Of a stretch of 64,000 nt of DNA, positions 12,781-22,922 are shown one piece after another. Numbering within the stretch: the first letter of the stretch is position 1; each line of letters begins with the position of its first letter. The notes beneath the pieces were generated by a model. That model did no database searches. It saw only the letters and a list, made by a program, of their open reading frames with translations, and had not been told where the DNA came from. The stretch comes from Aquilaria yunnanensis (Eukaryota > Streptophyta > Magnoliopsida > Malvales > Thymelaeaceae): positions 82,276,001 to 82,340,000 of the forward strand of contig CM077597.1 in the NCBI GenBank assembly GCA_039654915.1, given 5' to 3'. The position numbers and the translations under genes were made by a program.

Positions 12781-13371
12781 CATACTTATTGAAATAAATT
12801 TATTTTTTCTTAGGTTTCTCGTTTAATGTCCCATCTATGGACTTACCATATGTCTGTTTTTTTTATTCTATGTCAACAATACAACCTCAAAATATTTATT
12901 AAAAACTTAACTTATGTCTATTTAAAAGTCAAAGTTATACTAATACGTTAATAGTAAATACATTTAATTGTTGGAGCCAACTAATATAAGATTTTTAGTT
13001 TAGTGATTAGCTTTTTTAATCTAAAGTATAATAATAAGATGAAATTTACTAACTACATAATATCTTTAAGTCCATTAAATTAAGAGCTTTTCTTAATAGA
13101 TTGTATGCTATTAATTTTAAATTTTATTGCCAAGAGGAGAAAGTTTGATATCTTTAGTAAGAAATTAAATGTATGACGAAGAAATTTTTATAAGTACCTT
13201 ACAATCACAAATAAAAAAAATTCTATCACTTTTTTGCAACCATTATTACACTTAGAATATTCTATGTCATATATATATATTTTAGGGATTGGTAAATATC
13301 ATTAATGAATGAATATATACAAAGAGTTTCTTGGCATTATAAGGTAAAAGTAAAAGCCGTCTAACTCAAGA
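12781..13371. other. Unassigned AT-rich spacer
   Basis: No gene or repeat was recognised. Start and stop codons are frequent in all frames. Confidence 0.55.
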
Positions 13372-13850
13372 CTAAATCATTGAACTATGCCACCTGGATC
13401 TCTCGAAGTCAAGACAGCTCACAGGAGCACAAACCTTAAACTGAATCTGGCATCGTAGTTGCTTAATAGCGTTACTAGTCTCTAAAAAACATCTACTATT
13501 CCTTTTCACCAAAATGTGATAGACAATAGTTGCAAAGGCGGCACGACAAACTTTGCTCATGATCAACTCGCACTTCATCCTTCAAGCAAACCGTTCAACT
13601 CCTCCCTTCATCTCAATGGGCCCCTCCTAATCCACAACCATCTCAGAATAATAGTCTATACTCGACAATAATACTGACATCAGAAGAATAAATGATTAGA
13701 AATTTCCTTATCTTCATAACATAAATAACAACGATTTAAGGTTTGGGTGGCCTACTATTATAACTTGTTCTCAGTATTAAAGCCCTTGGACACGAGCAAC
13801 CACAGAATGAGCCTATGCTTTGGCAAGGACACATTATTCCATACCACCTA
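13372..13850 (-). pseudogene. LINE remnant, C-terminal end of reverse transcriptase polyprotein
   Basis: The minus-strand frame at 13372-13578 contains SKVCRAAFATIVYHI followed by a basic RNSRCF stretch. This matches the tail typical of plant L1-type LINE polyproteins (A-A-x-V-Y-H-I/L-W-x-E-R-N-x-R). Upstream, in broken frames to about 13850, a CYLC pair and a NHLFF segment fit the zinc-binding domain that follows LINE reverse transcriptases. Only the 3' end survives, as usual for 5'-truncated LINE insertions. No poly(A) or target duplication was identified. Confidence 0.65.
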
Positions 13851-13973
13851 ATTGTTATTGATTTGTTACGGGCTAAAAAGGCTGGGTGCCAGCTACATGT
13901 GGACTAATTCGGCAGTTTAGGTGACGAGACGGTCCAAGTTCGTCTATGAATAAGCTGGCAGCGAGAGGCATAA

Positions 13974-15850
13974 ATTCAAATTCCAGGTCATTTTTTTTAT
14001 ACAAATTAGAATTTTCAAGGTAATAATTAACTTGACAGCTTTATAGATTAAGGAATTTGTAATATTATTATGTTTTTTGTTCATCAGCTTGGATCCAAAA
14101 AGAGTACCACCGGACATCTTTGTTTATACAAACTATTTGTATATATAGTAAGTTGTTTTTCCATTAATTTACCGCGTATGTCGCATGGTACGTTATATGG
14201 CTTAAGGGAAAAAAAAATCTCTTCTTATTTCATTTCAAATCATATACATCAATGTACCATATATATACATATATAAAATAAAAATATTAATATACATATT
14301 TTTAGCATAGACTTATATTATTTTCTTCTTTTTTTAGAATAAAACTAATTTAATAAATTTTGAAATCATAATTGAGATTTGGAAACTATTATAATTATTT
14401 TATTTTATTTTATCTTTCATTTTTATCAAATTAGACTCCATTTCTCAACATATTTTATTTGTATTTGGTAAATTTTGATGAAAATAATTAGAATAAATTT
14501 GGAAATGTATGTGAAAAAAATTATATTTAAAGTTTTCATCTTAAAATAATACTTTTAATGTTTACCGCACAATTAAAACTGCGTGAAACATTTCAAAAAA
14601 TTAAACAATCTAATGTTATTATAAAACTTTAACCAACTATTCTCAAGTTATCACTTCTAAACGGGAAATCCAGTGAGCAAAGACGACTTGCACCAACAAG
14701 TACCACAGTCAATTAAATCGTATTAAGGGGATTTTGCTTTTTTTTATTTATTATTTTTTTAAATAAAAAAAGTATAATTACCTTAATTTTTCACATTTGG
14801 CCTTTCTTCCCAAGAGCTCTGTGTATAGTTATTAGGAGACAGACTTTGTATTTCTTGGTCTTGTTTTTTTCTTCTGCTCATTCTCATTAATTTGTCCCAA
14901 CGACAATATACAAATTCCAAGTCATTTTTGAAAATTATATTTTTCACGGTAACAATTAACTTGAGAGCTTTATCGCTTAGAATTTTGTAACAATATTAGG
15001 TTATTTGGATTATCCACTAAAGTTTCTAAAAGTTCTGCGGACACAGGCATATGGTATGTGATACATATTTTTACATTTTCTCGATTTACCATGTAGAAAA
15101 CCAAAAAATGTGTACTTTTTTTGTTTTTTTCCATTTACTACATATACTGCTTGGTACGATACTTGGGTTAGGGGAAAAATATATTTTCTTATTTTATTTT
15201 AAATCATATACATGTATAAAATAAAAAATAAAAAATAAATGGTATAAAAATTTTTAAATAGATTTTGTTTTATTTTCTTATTTTTTATTTTTAAGAATAA
15301 AATTTGATTAATAAATTTGAACATCATTGAGATTCGGTATAATTTTTTTTTATTTTAATCTTTGATTTTTACCAAAGTAGAATACATTTATCAATATATT
15401 TTAATTACATTTGGTAAATTATAATGAAAATAATTGGAATAAATATAAAAGTGTAAAAAATTATATTTAATATTTTCATCTTAAAATAATATCTTTAACG
15501 TTTACCGCACAATTAAAACTGCAAGAAACGTTTCACAAACCTAAAAGTCAAACAATCTAAGGTCGTTATAAAACTTAATTGATTTAACCTAAGGCTCTCA
15601 AGTTATCAATTAAAAAATTGTAATCCTATGAGCAAAGACGACTTGCACCAACACCTATCACAGTCAACTAAATCGTATTAAGGGGATTTTAATTTTTTTT
15701 TTATTTTTTTTAGAAAAACAGGTATAGCTAACTTAAGTTTTCACATTTGGCCTTTTTTCCCAATAGCTCTGTGTATAGTTAGGAGGGAGACTTTGTATTT
15801 CTTAGTCTTTTTCTTTCTTCCACTCATTCTCATTAATTTGTTCCAAATAG
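13974..15850. repeat. Diverged tandem duplication, ~0.93 kb per copy
   Basis: Copy 1 spans about 13974-14905 and copy 2 about 14907-15850. Shared blocks in the same order include AATTCCA(G/A)GTCATTTTT at each start, TTTACCGCACAATTAAAACT (14561 and 15504), GAGCAAAGACGACTTGCACC (14676 and 15629), ATCGTATTAAGGGGATTTT, and AGCTCTGTGTATAGTTA (14815 and 15763). The end blocks CTCATTCTCATTAATTTGT match too. No coding frame runs through either copy. The content (conserved short blocks, CT-rich end) looks promoter-like, but no gene follows because element B begins at 16150. Confidence 0.85.
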
Positions 15851-16149
15851 ATTGAACAATTCTGACTGAGACCTCATGTGTTCTCAATGTACAGGAAAGC
15901 ACCTACTATGGTAGACATGCTCCTACTAACATTCCGCTAACATTCAATTTACAAACTAATGTTTTTAATACTGATAATGTTAAGCATATTTCATTATATT
16001 TTACGGAATTAACATTAAAAATAGAATTTCAATCAAATGCAAAATGTGGTAAGTCCCACCTCTTTCATTGTTCCCACAAATTTTTCCTGTTCTCATGATG
16101 GAGCCAGTGTTACACTACACCTCACATCATTCATGGTGCATCATCTTTC

Positions 16150-16594
16150 TGTTGATTTTTTCAGCCTAAAAGGATCATACATGAAAGCATATAATCATAT
16201 AAATTAAATAGGAACAAATAAAAGATTTGACTTGATTTAGGTTTCATTGATGAACGTAACGGAAACAAGATAAATGAATGAATGGGTCTTCTCTCTTATT
16301 CTAGTCAGCAGTTCTTTTAATGGATGGAAAACTTTTACCATCACTTGGCTAAGGGAGGGACCTAACTCTCTATTTATATAGAAGTTCATGGGCCTATCTA
16401 TCATTAGCCACATAGACTCTATTGGCCCGTATTTAAATAAACTCACATCTTTTATAATAATTGGAGTCACTAACCTATCTTTAGATCAATTATCATATGG
16501 GCCATATATGTTTCATTTGACCAATTTCAATCCTTCATCAGATTAAAAAACACACATACAATTAATATAGGCCACATATAAAAAAATTCCAACA
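16150..16594 (-). repeat. 3' LTR of element B, 445 bp
   Basis: It begins TGTTGATTTT on the plus strand and ends TTCCAACA. It aligns along its whole length with the right LTR (44231-44335 joined to 45881-46241), with many substitutions. Adjacent at 16595-16605 is a purine tract on the minus strand (AAGTGGAAGAA) that fits the polypurine primer for plus-strand DNA synthesis, which confirms minus orientation. Confidence 0.9.
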
Positions 16595-17254
16595 TTCTTC
16601 CACTTGGGCATATTAATTATCAATTATTTTGAAAATAAAACAATTTTATTGGATTAAGACAATTGAGAAACTCTATGCACATGCTATTTAAAAAACAATT
16701 GATCATGAAACAACTCCAGATACCATTTCATCCAATAAGGCTCTCAATGGCAAATAATGGTGGTAACTGCATTACTCAACAATGCGTAAGACCCTCAGTG
16801 GTCACACTCATTAATACACCTTGCCGACATGAACATGATGTGAAAGTGTGGCAAGTGACAATAACCCTCACCTTATGATCTAATTACATTGTTGTCTACT
16901 TATCGATCTCATTGATTTCTCTCTCTAAACAGCGTAGACATGCCAGAGAAATCCTTTATTGCTCTTTATTGAACTAGTACATCTTTATAACTTTACTCAT
17001 CTCCAGATAACCCTTTATGTGTTACATAAGACATACAACCACAAGGCTATAACCAGTAATGCCCCAGGTTTTTGCTTAAGATTGACACTCATGTTAAGAC
17101 TTTAAAACATTTCATAATGAAGAACTTTATGACTGAAAAACATCATTCATTATAAAATGTCTTAAAAAATTACACAAGTCAAATCTATAAAATTACACAA
17201 GTCAAATCTATATTTAAAATAAAGTAGTAGAGCAATTACAAATGACTCTCACTA

Positions 17255-19223
17255 ACCAAATGCATCAAAGAACTCTAGTAATTCCATATTAGTAACATGG
17301 CCCCTAAAACTTTTAGGGAGAAGTTGCTTGGTTAGAGAATCAACAATCATATACTCAGTTCCAATGTGCTTTATCACAACTTCACCTTTTCTTACTTGCT
17401 CCGTAATTATCAAAGATTAGACTTCCAAATGCTTAGCCCAAGATATATTTCTATTATTCTTGCAAAACAACACTGCTGCAATATTATTTCAACATAGTCG
17501 AATGGGCTTAGCAATGGAAACCACAATAGACATTTTAGTGATGAGATTCTGCAACCATGCAGCTTGTGTGGAAACCCTAAAACACGCTATGTACTCCGCA
17601 TGCATAGTTGAAGAGGTCACAATTGTCTGTTTGATACTTCCCCATTAAACTGCACTACTTGCCAATATGAAAATGTACCATAATGTGGTTTTTCTATCAT
17701 TTTTGTAGCTGGTATAGTCAAAATGAGGATAACCAATGAGTTCAAGATTCTTAACCCTTTTATAAGTCAAAATGTAGTCTTTGGTTTCCCTTAAGTATTT
17801 CAAGACTTTCTTTGGAACAACCCAACGGTAATGCCCAGGATTTGACAACTATCTTCCTAGGAGACCTACTACAAATGCGATGTCCTAAGAGGCCTACTAC
17901 AAAAATGATGCATGGTCTAGTGCAAACCTGTGCAATCATTAGGCTACCATTAACACTGGCATATGGCACATCCCTTACGCATTTTTTCTTAGAATCATTC
18001 ATAGCACATTATACCAAGCTCAAGTTTTCATCTTTAACAATTGGCAAATTTCAACATTTACAGTTTTACATATTCAATCGTTTTAATATGCATTCAGTGT
18101 ATGGTTTTTTAGAGAAATCCAACAAGTTTCGAGATCTGTCCTTATGATTTCAATTCCAAGAAGAAAAGATGTTTCACTAAGATCCTTCATGTCAAATTGC
18201 CTAGACAAAAACTACTTAACCTGGTGGAGCATGCCTAGGTCATTTATTGCAAGCAAAATATCATCCTTATAAAGAACCAGCAAGATAATTTTGCTTCCAT
18301 TAACCTTGTGATACAGGCATCTATTGACTTGGTTTTCCACAAAACCAAATGAGCTGATTACCTCATCAAACCTTAGGTACCACTGATGGGAAGCTTGCTC
18401 TAGCCCATAAATGGACTTTAATAGTCTATATACCATATGATCTTTACCAGCTAACTTAAAACCCTCAGGTTGTTCCATATAGGCTTCTTCTTTTATGTTC
18501 CTATTTAGAAAGATAATTTTAAAATCCATCTGGTGTAACTCTAAATCATAATGAGCTAAAAGTGCCATAACAACTTGAAAATAGTCTTTAGACGATGTTG
18601 GAGAAAAAAAATCAACATAGTCAATTCCTTCTATCTGAGTGTACAATTTAGCAACTAATCTAGCTTTAAACCTCTCAATCATTCTATTAGGATCCCTTTT
18701 AGTCTTAAACACCCCTTTGTTGCCAATGGGTTTATAGCCCTTAAGTAGCTCAACAAGCTGCCACACTTGATTGTGTTGCATAGATTGCATCTCATCCTTT
18801 ATTGTATCCTACCATAGATCCTTTTGATGACTAAATACAACTTCTAAAAAAGTCACTGGATCGATTACATGACTGATATCATAATCATTTTCACCAAGAT
18901 AGACCACATAATCAAAAGATAAAATAAACCTTCTTTCCCATATAGACCATTTAAGTGTAACCTCTGCTGCCGCACCCCATGCCTGAGGAAACTCTTTAAT
19001 TGGTGGTTGTAAAGGTTCTTACTCCATTGGAGCAAACACAGGTAAATGATCTACGGTTTCTTACTATATAGGTAGAGGAATACAAATGGTACTAGCCTGT
19101 ACATCCTTCTTTGTGGTCTTAAAATGACCACTATCATTTGCTATATCGTGCTTCAGAAACTTAGCTATTTGTGATTCCAAAATTTTAGAACCTCCATCTC
19201 TATGATAGAATTTATACCCTTTA
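17255..19223 (-). pseudogene. pol: Copia reverse transcriptase and RNase H, element B (3' part of pol)
   Basis: On the minus strand the order is: end of the integrase/linker region (GYKFYHRDGG just after 19223); reverse transcriptase in 18790-18212, with HNQVWQLVEL, FKARLVAK and a YKDD box where YVDD is usual; then DVPYAS..GSLM and the KKVLKYLRETKDY segment (18002-17645). RNase H motifs follow in broken frames (TSSTMHAEYIA near 17600, DSLTKQLLP near 17330), and the coding end lies near 17255. Many stops and frameshifts interrupt it. Reverse transcriptase copies element RNA into DNA; here the catalytic box is altered and the gene is cut off from its integrase by element C. Confidence 0.88.
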
Positions 19224-22200
19224 TTTTGACACCCAATTTCCTACGGTTACAATTAAAAAAAATTTCAAAAAAATTTCAAAAAAAATTAAAATTAAAAAAA
19301 TATATAATAACAATTAGTTTAAGGGAAATTTTGTTTTATAGGGTTAGTTAAAAATAATATATATATATATATATATATCTATCTAGATGTGTGTATAAAA
19401 TATGAAAAAAAGAAAATTTAAAAAAAAATTGACAAAATTAAGAAATTTGGGGTAAAAATGACAAAATTGAGAAGTTTGGAAAAAATCTGACAAAATCCTC
19501 TCTCCCCATCTCCCTGCCGCCGTCCTGCATAGCAGTCCCATCCCAGCCGCCATCTCCTCGTCCCAGCCAAGCACCACCGCCAGACGTCGCATTCCTCGGC
19601 CGTCGTTCTTTCAATCTTCGCCGCCGTCGCTCCTCTTCCCGTTTTTTTTGTTCGTCACCGCCCCTCCTCCCGGCCGCCGTTTCCACCTCAGTCCAGTCAG
19701 CCCACCGCCGACGAAGCCAGCCAAGGCAGACTGCCCCTCCATCGTCGCCGTCACCGCCGTCTACTTACGCCGCCGTCGCCGCCTCCCGTCACGCTGCCGT
19801 CGAGGAACTTCTTTTGAATTATTTTCCTCTTTAGGTATAATTCTATTTTAGCCCTTCTAATTTTGTGTTATACTCCTAAAAGTCACTAACTCTATTTTTC
19901 TTTCAGATAGGCCATTAACAGCCAAACTTTTTGTTTTCTTTTATTTTCTTTTTCTTCTTTCTTGTAATTTTTTTTATGGATGGTTATACCTTCTACTTTT
20001 ATGTGGATCGCTAAACGCCCCACCTTATTTATTTATTTATTTATTTTATTTATTTATTGTCATTTTATTTACATTTATTTACTTTATGCACTTTTTTTTT
20101 TGCGGATGGCTAAACGCCCCACTTTTATTTATTTATTTAATTTTCTTTGTTTATTTAATTTATGCACTTTTTATGTGGATGGGTAAATGCCCCAATTTCT
20201 TTATTTTCTTACTTTTCTGTATTTATTTATTTATTTTATGCACTTTTATTTTTAAGTGGATGGCTACACGCCTCACTTTCTTTATTTATTTACTTTTCTG
20301 CATTTATTTATTTTATGCACTTTTATTTATTTTTTATGTAGATGGCTAAACGCCCCACTCTTTTTATTTATTTACTTTTCTGTAATTATTTACTTTATGC
20401 ACTTTTATTTTTTTAAAAATGGATGGCTAAATGCCCCACTTTCTTTATTTTTTACTTTTCTGCATTTATTTATTTTATGCACTTTTATTATTTTTCTTTT
20501 TTACGTGGATGGCTAAACGTCCCACTCTTTTTATTTATTTAATTTTCTATAATTATTTAATTTATATACTTTTATTTTTTTAAAGTGGATGGCTAAACAC
20601 CCCACTTTCTTTATTTATTTACTTTTCTACATTTATTTATTTTATGCACTTTTATTTTTTTTACGTGGATGGCTAAATGCCCCACTTTCTTTATTTTTTA
20701 CTTTTCTGCATTTATTTATTTTATGCACTTTTATTATTTTTCTTTTTTACGTGGATGGCTAAACGTCCCACTCTTTTTATTTATTTAATTTTCTATAATT
20801 ATTTAATTTATATACTTTTATTTTTTTAAAGTGGATGGCTAAACACCCCACTTTCTTTATTTATTTACTTTTCTACATTTATTTATTTTATGCACTTTTA
20901 TTTTTTTTACGTGGATGGCTAAACGCCCCACTTTCTTTATTTATTTATTTTTCTGTAATTATTTACTTTATGCACTTTTATTTTTTTTTTAAGTGAACGG
21001 GTAAACGCCCCGCTTTCTTTATTTATTTACTTTTATGCAATTATTTACTTTATGCACTTTTATTTTTTTTAAGTGGATGGCTAAACACTCCACTTTATTT
21101 ATTTATTTATTTTATGCACTTTTATTTTTTTACGTGGATGGCTAAACTCCCCACTTTCTTTTCTTTATTTACTTTTATCCATTTTTTTACTTTATGTACT
21201 TTATTTTTTTAAGTGGACGGCCAAACACCCCACTTTCTTTCTTTATTTATTTTTTTACATTTTATTTATTTATTTCTTTATTTTTCTGCACTTTATTTTT
21301 TTGTGTGGAAGGGTCGAGCGCCCCACTTTATTTATTTATTTATTTACTTTTTGCACTTTTCTTATTTATTTATTTATTTACTTTTTCTACACCTTTTTTA
21401 CGTGGATGGTTACACACCCCACTTTATTTACTTTTCTGTAATTTATTTTTCTTTGTGTGGATGATTAAACTTATTTTATTTATTTACTATTTTTTTTATA
21501 ACTGGCCAAAAGCCCATCTTACTTCCTTATTTTATTATTTTTATTTATTTTTTTAGTATTACAACCAAGCCCCCCCGTTCTTTATTTTTCCGTCATCTTT
21601 AACATTATTTAGAATATTAAGACTTATCCTTTTTATTTCCTTTAAATAATAAAATTTAACCTTTTATTCCATTTATTAAAAAAAATTTTAAAAAAATCAT
21701 AACCAGGTGATCCAATAAAAATCAATGGTTTTAAATAAGTTTTTTTCAAAAATCTATGGATTAGATAATTATTTTTAAAGAAAAATAAAAAAAAAATTTA
21801 AGAAAAAAAAGTAAAAAAAAAAAGAAGAAAATAATATTTAAGATCATTAAAAAATCCATATTCGGATAATTCCGTAAAAATTTTTGATAAAAAAATTAAT
21901 AATTAATTAAATAATTAATAATAAATTAAAAATTAAAATTTTTATTAAATTCCATATCCAGGTGATTCGATTGGATCCATGGTTTGGAAAATATCAAATT
22001 TTTGACAAAAATGAATAAAAATTAAGTACTAAGATAAAAAAATCCATATTCGGATAATTCGACAGAATTTATGATATGGATTGATAATTAATTACAGTAT
22101 TTAATAATAATAAAAACTAAATTTTCATTAAATTGCATATCCGGGTGATTCGATAAAATCTATGGTTTGGAAATAACAAATTTATTATAAAAAAAATTTA

Positions 22201-22481
22201 TACAAATTAATTACCAAAATTTTAGAAGTCCGTATCAATCTAAAAATTCACATCTGGATGATTCAGTTAAAATTTCTGGTTTGAAAATTAACTAAAATTA
22301 TTTAAAAGCAAGCAAAAAAAATTAAAATCAACTAAGGTATCAATTTTGGGCGTTAAAATAGAGTTATTTTAACGTAACCGTAATGCCGAACCCTCGAACT
22401 CTCGTAGACCATTTTTAGGTGTCCAATCGACCTAGGTGAAACCGATTGGTGACAACTCCCAAAAACCCCCACGTTGCCACA
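19224..22481 (+). repeat. 5' LTR of element C, 3258 bp
   Basis: It starts TTTTGACACCC where the 3' LTR has TGTTGACACCC (one substitution at base 2) and ends TTGCCACA. Compared with the 3' LTR it lacks roughly 825 bp (3' LTR bases 38331 to about 39154), with the junction near 19496. The missing piece contains the TATA-like box, so this LTR probably cannot drive transcription. It has about 20 copies of an ~80-bp minisatellite against about 13 in the 3' LTR, including a 246-bp exact-looking duplication at 20431-20922. Confidence 0.92.
19970..21480 (+). repeat. LTR minisatellite, ~80-bp unit, ~20 copies
   Basis: Each unit has GTGGATGGCTAAACGCCCCA (or a close variant) followed by a T-rich stretch built from TTTATTTATTT and TTTATGCACTTTTA. 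Units restart at about 20003, 20103, 20176, 20258, 20338, 20420, 20508 and so on to 21458. The counterpart is at 39640-40690. The long hydrophobic open frames here are translations of TTTATT. Confidence 0.93.
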
Positions 22482-22484
22482 GCT

Positions 22485-22502
22485 TGGCGACTCCACTGGG
22501 GA
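22485..22502 (+). promoter_or_regulatory. Primer binding site of element C (tRNA-Arg type)
   Basis: TGGCGACTCCACTGGGGA lies three bases after the LTR end. It is identical to the primer site of element A (5197-5214, other strand) and, from memory, complementary to the 3' end of plant tRNA-Arg(ACG). Confidence 0.88.
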
Positions 22503-22917
22503 GATCTACATTAGTGAGTCAAGCCTAAAAGTTGATTTGTTTTATTTTGCTTTGCTTATTTTTATGTAGATTCATGTACTATATTTACTTATTGTAAACA
22601 TGCATTATGCATTCACGACATGAAGCTCTATACCCGAGTTTCTTCAATTCAACCACGCTTTTTCAAAGCGGAATTGGTGTTGTTGTCCTTGTGAGACCAT
22701 GGTCTCCAAGCCTTCACCGATTTCAAGTAGCAAAGTAGTATATTGCCTCCGGAGACGGATAGTCTCTACATGGGCCTCTGAAAAGCTACCACTCGAATTA
22801 ATCCTTTCCTTACATAAACCCTTGTGGGTAAGGAATTGGGCTATCACTATAATTTAGTGATGGGATTTGGGAATTACCCTCGACCTTTTTGATAAACCAC
22901 CCTATGCATATAAAACT
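22503..22917 (+). other. Leader of element C, first part
   Basis: Non-coding. It is similar in reverse complement to the element A leader at about 4770-5195 (shared ATGCATTATGCATTC, GAGACCATGG and GGCTTGGAGACC-type blocks), so it is a conserved Tat leader interrupted at 22922 by a solo LTR. Confidence 0.75.
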
Positions 22918-22922
22918 CCCCA

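Noticed and set aside
20086..21556. Frames encoding Leu/Phe/Ile/Tyr-rich, membrane-like proteins
   Set aside because: Translations of TTTATT minisatellite units in an LTR; the same occurs at 39637-40722.
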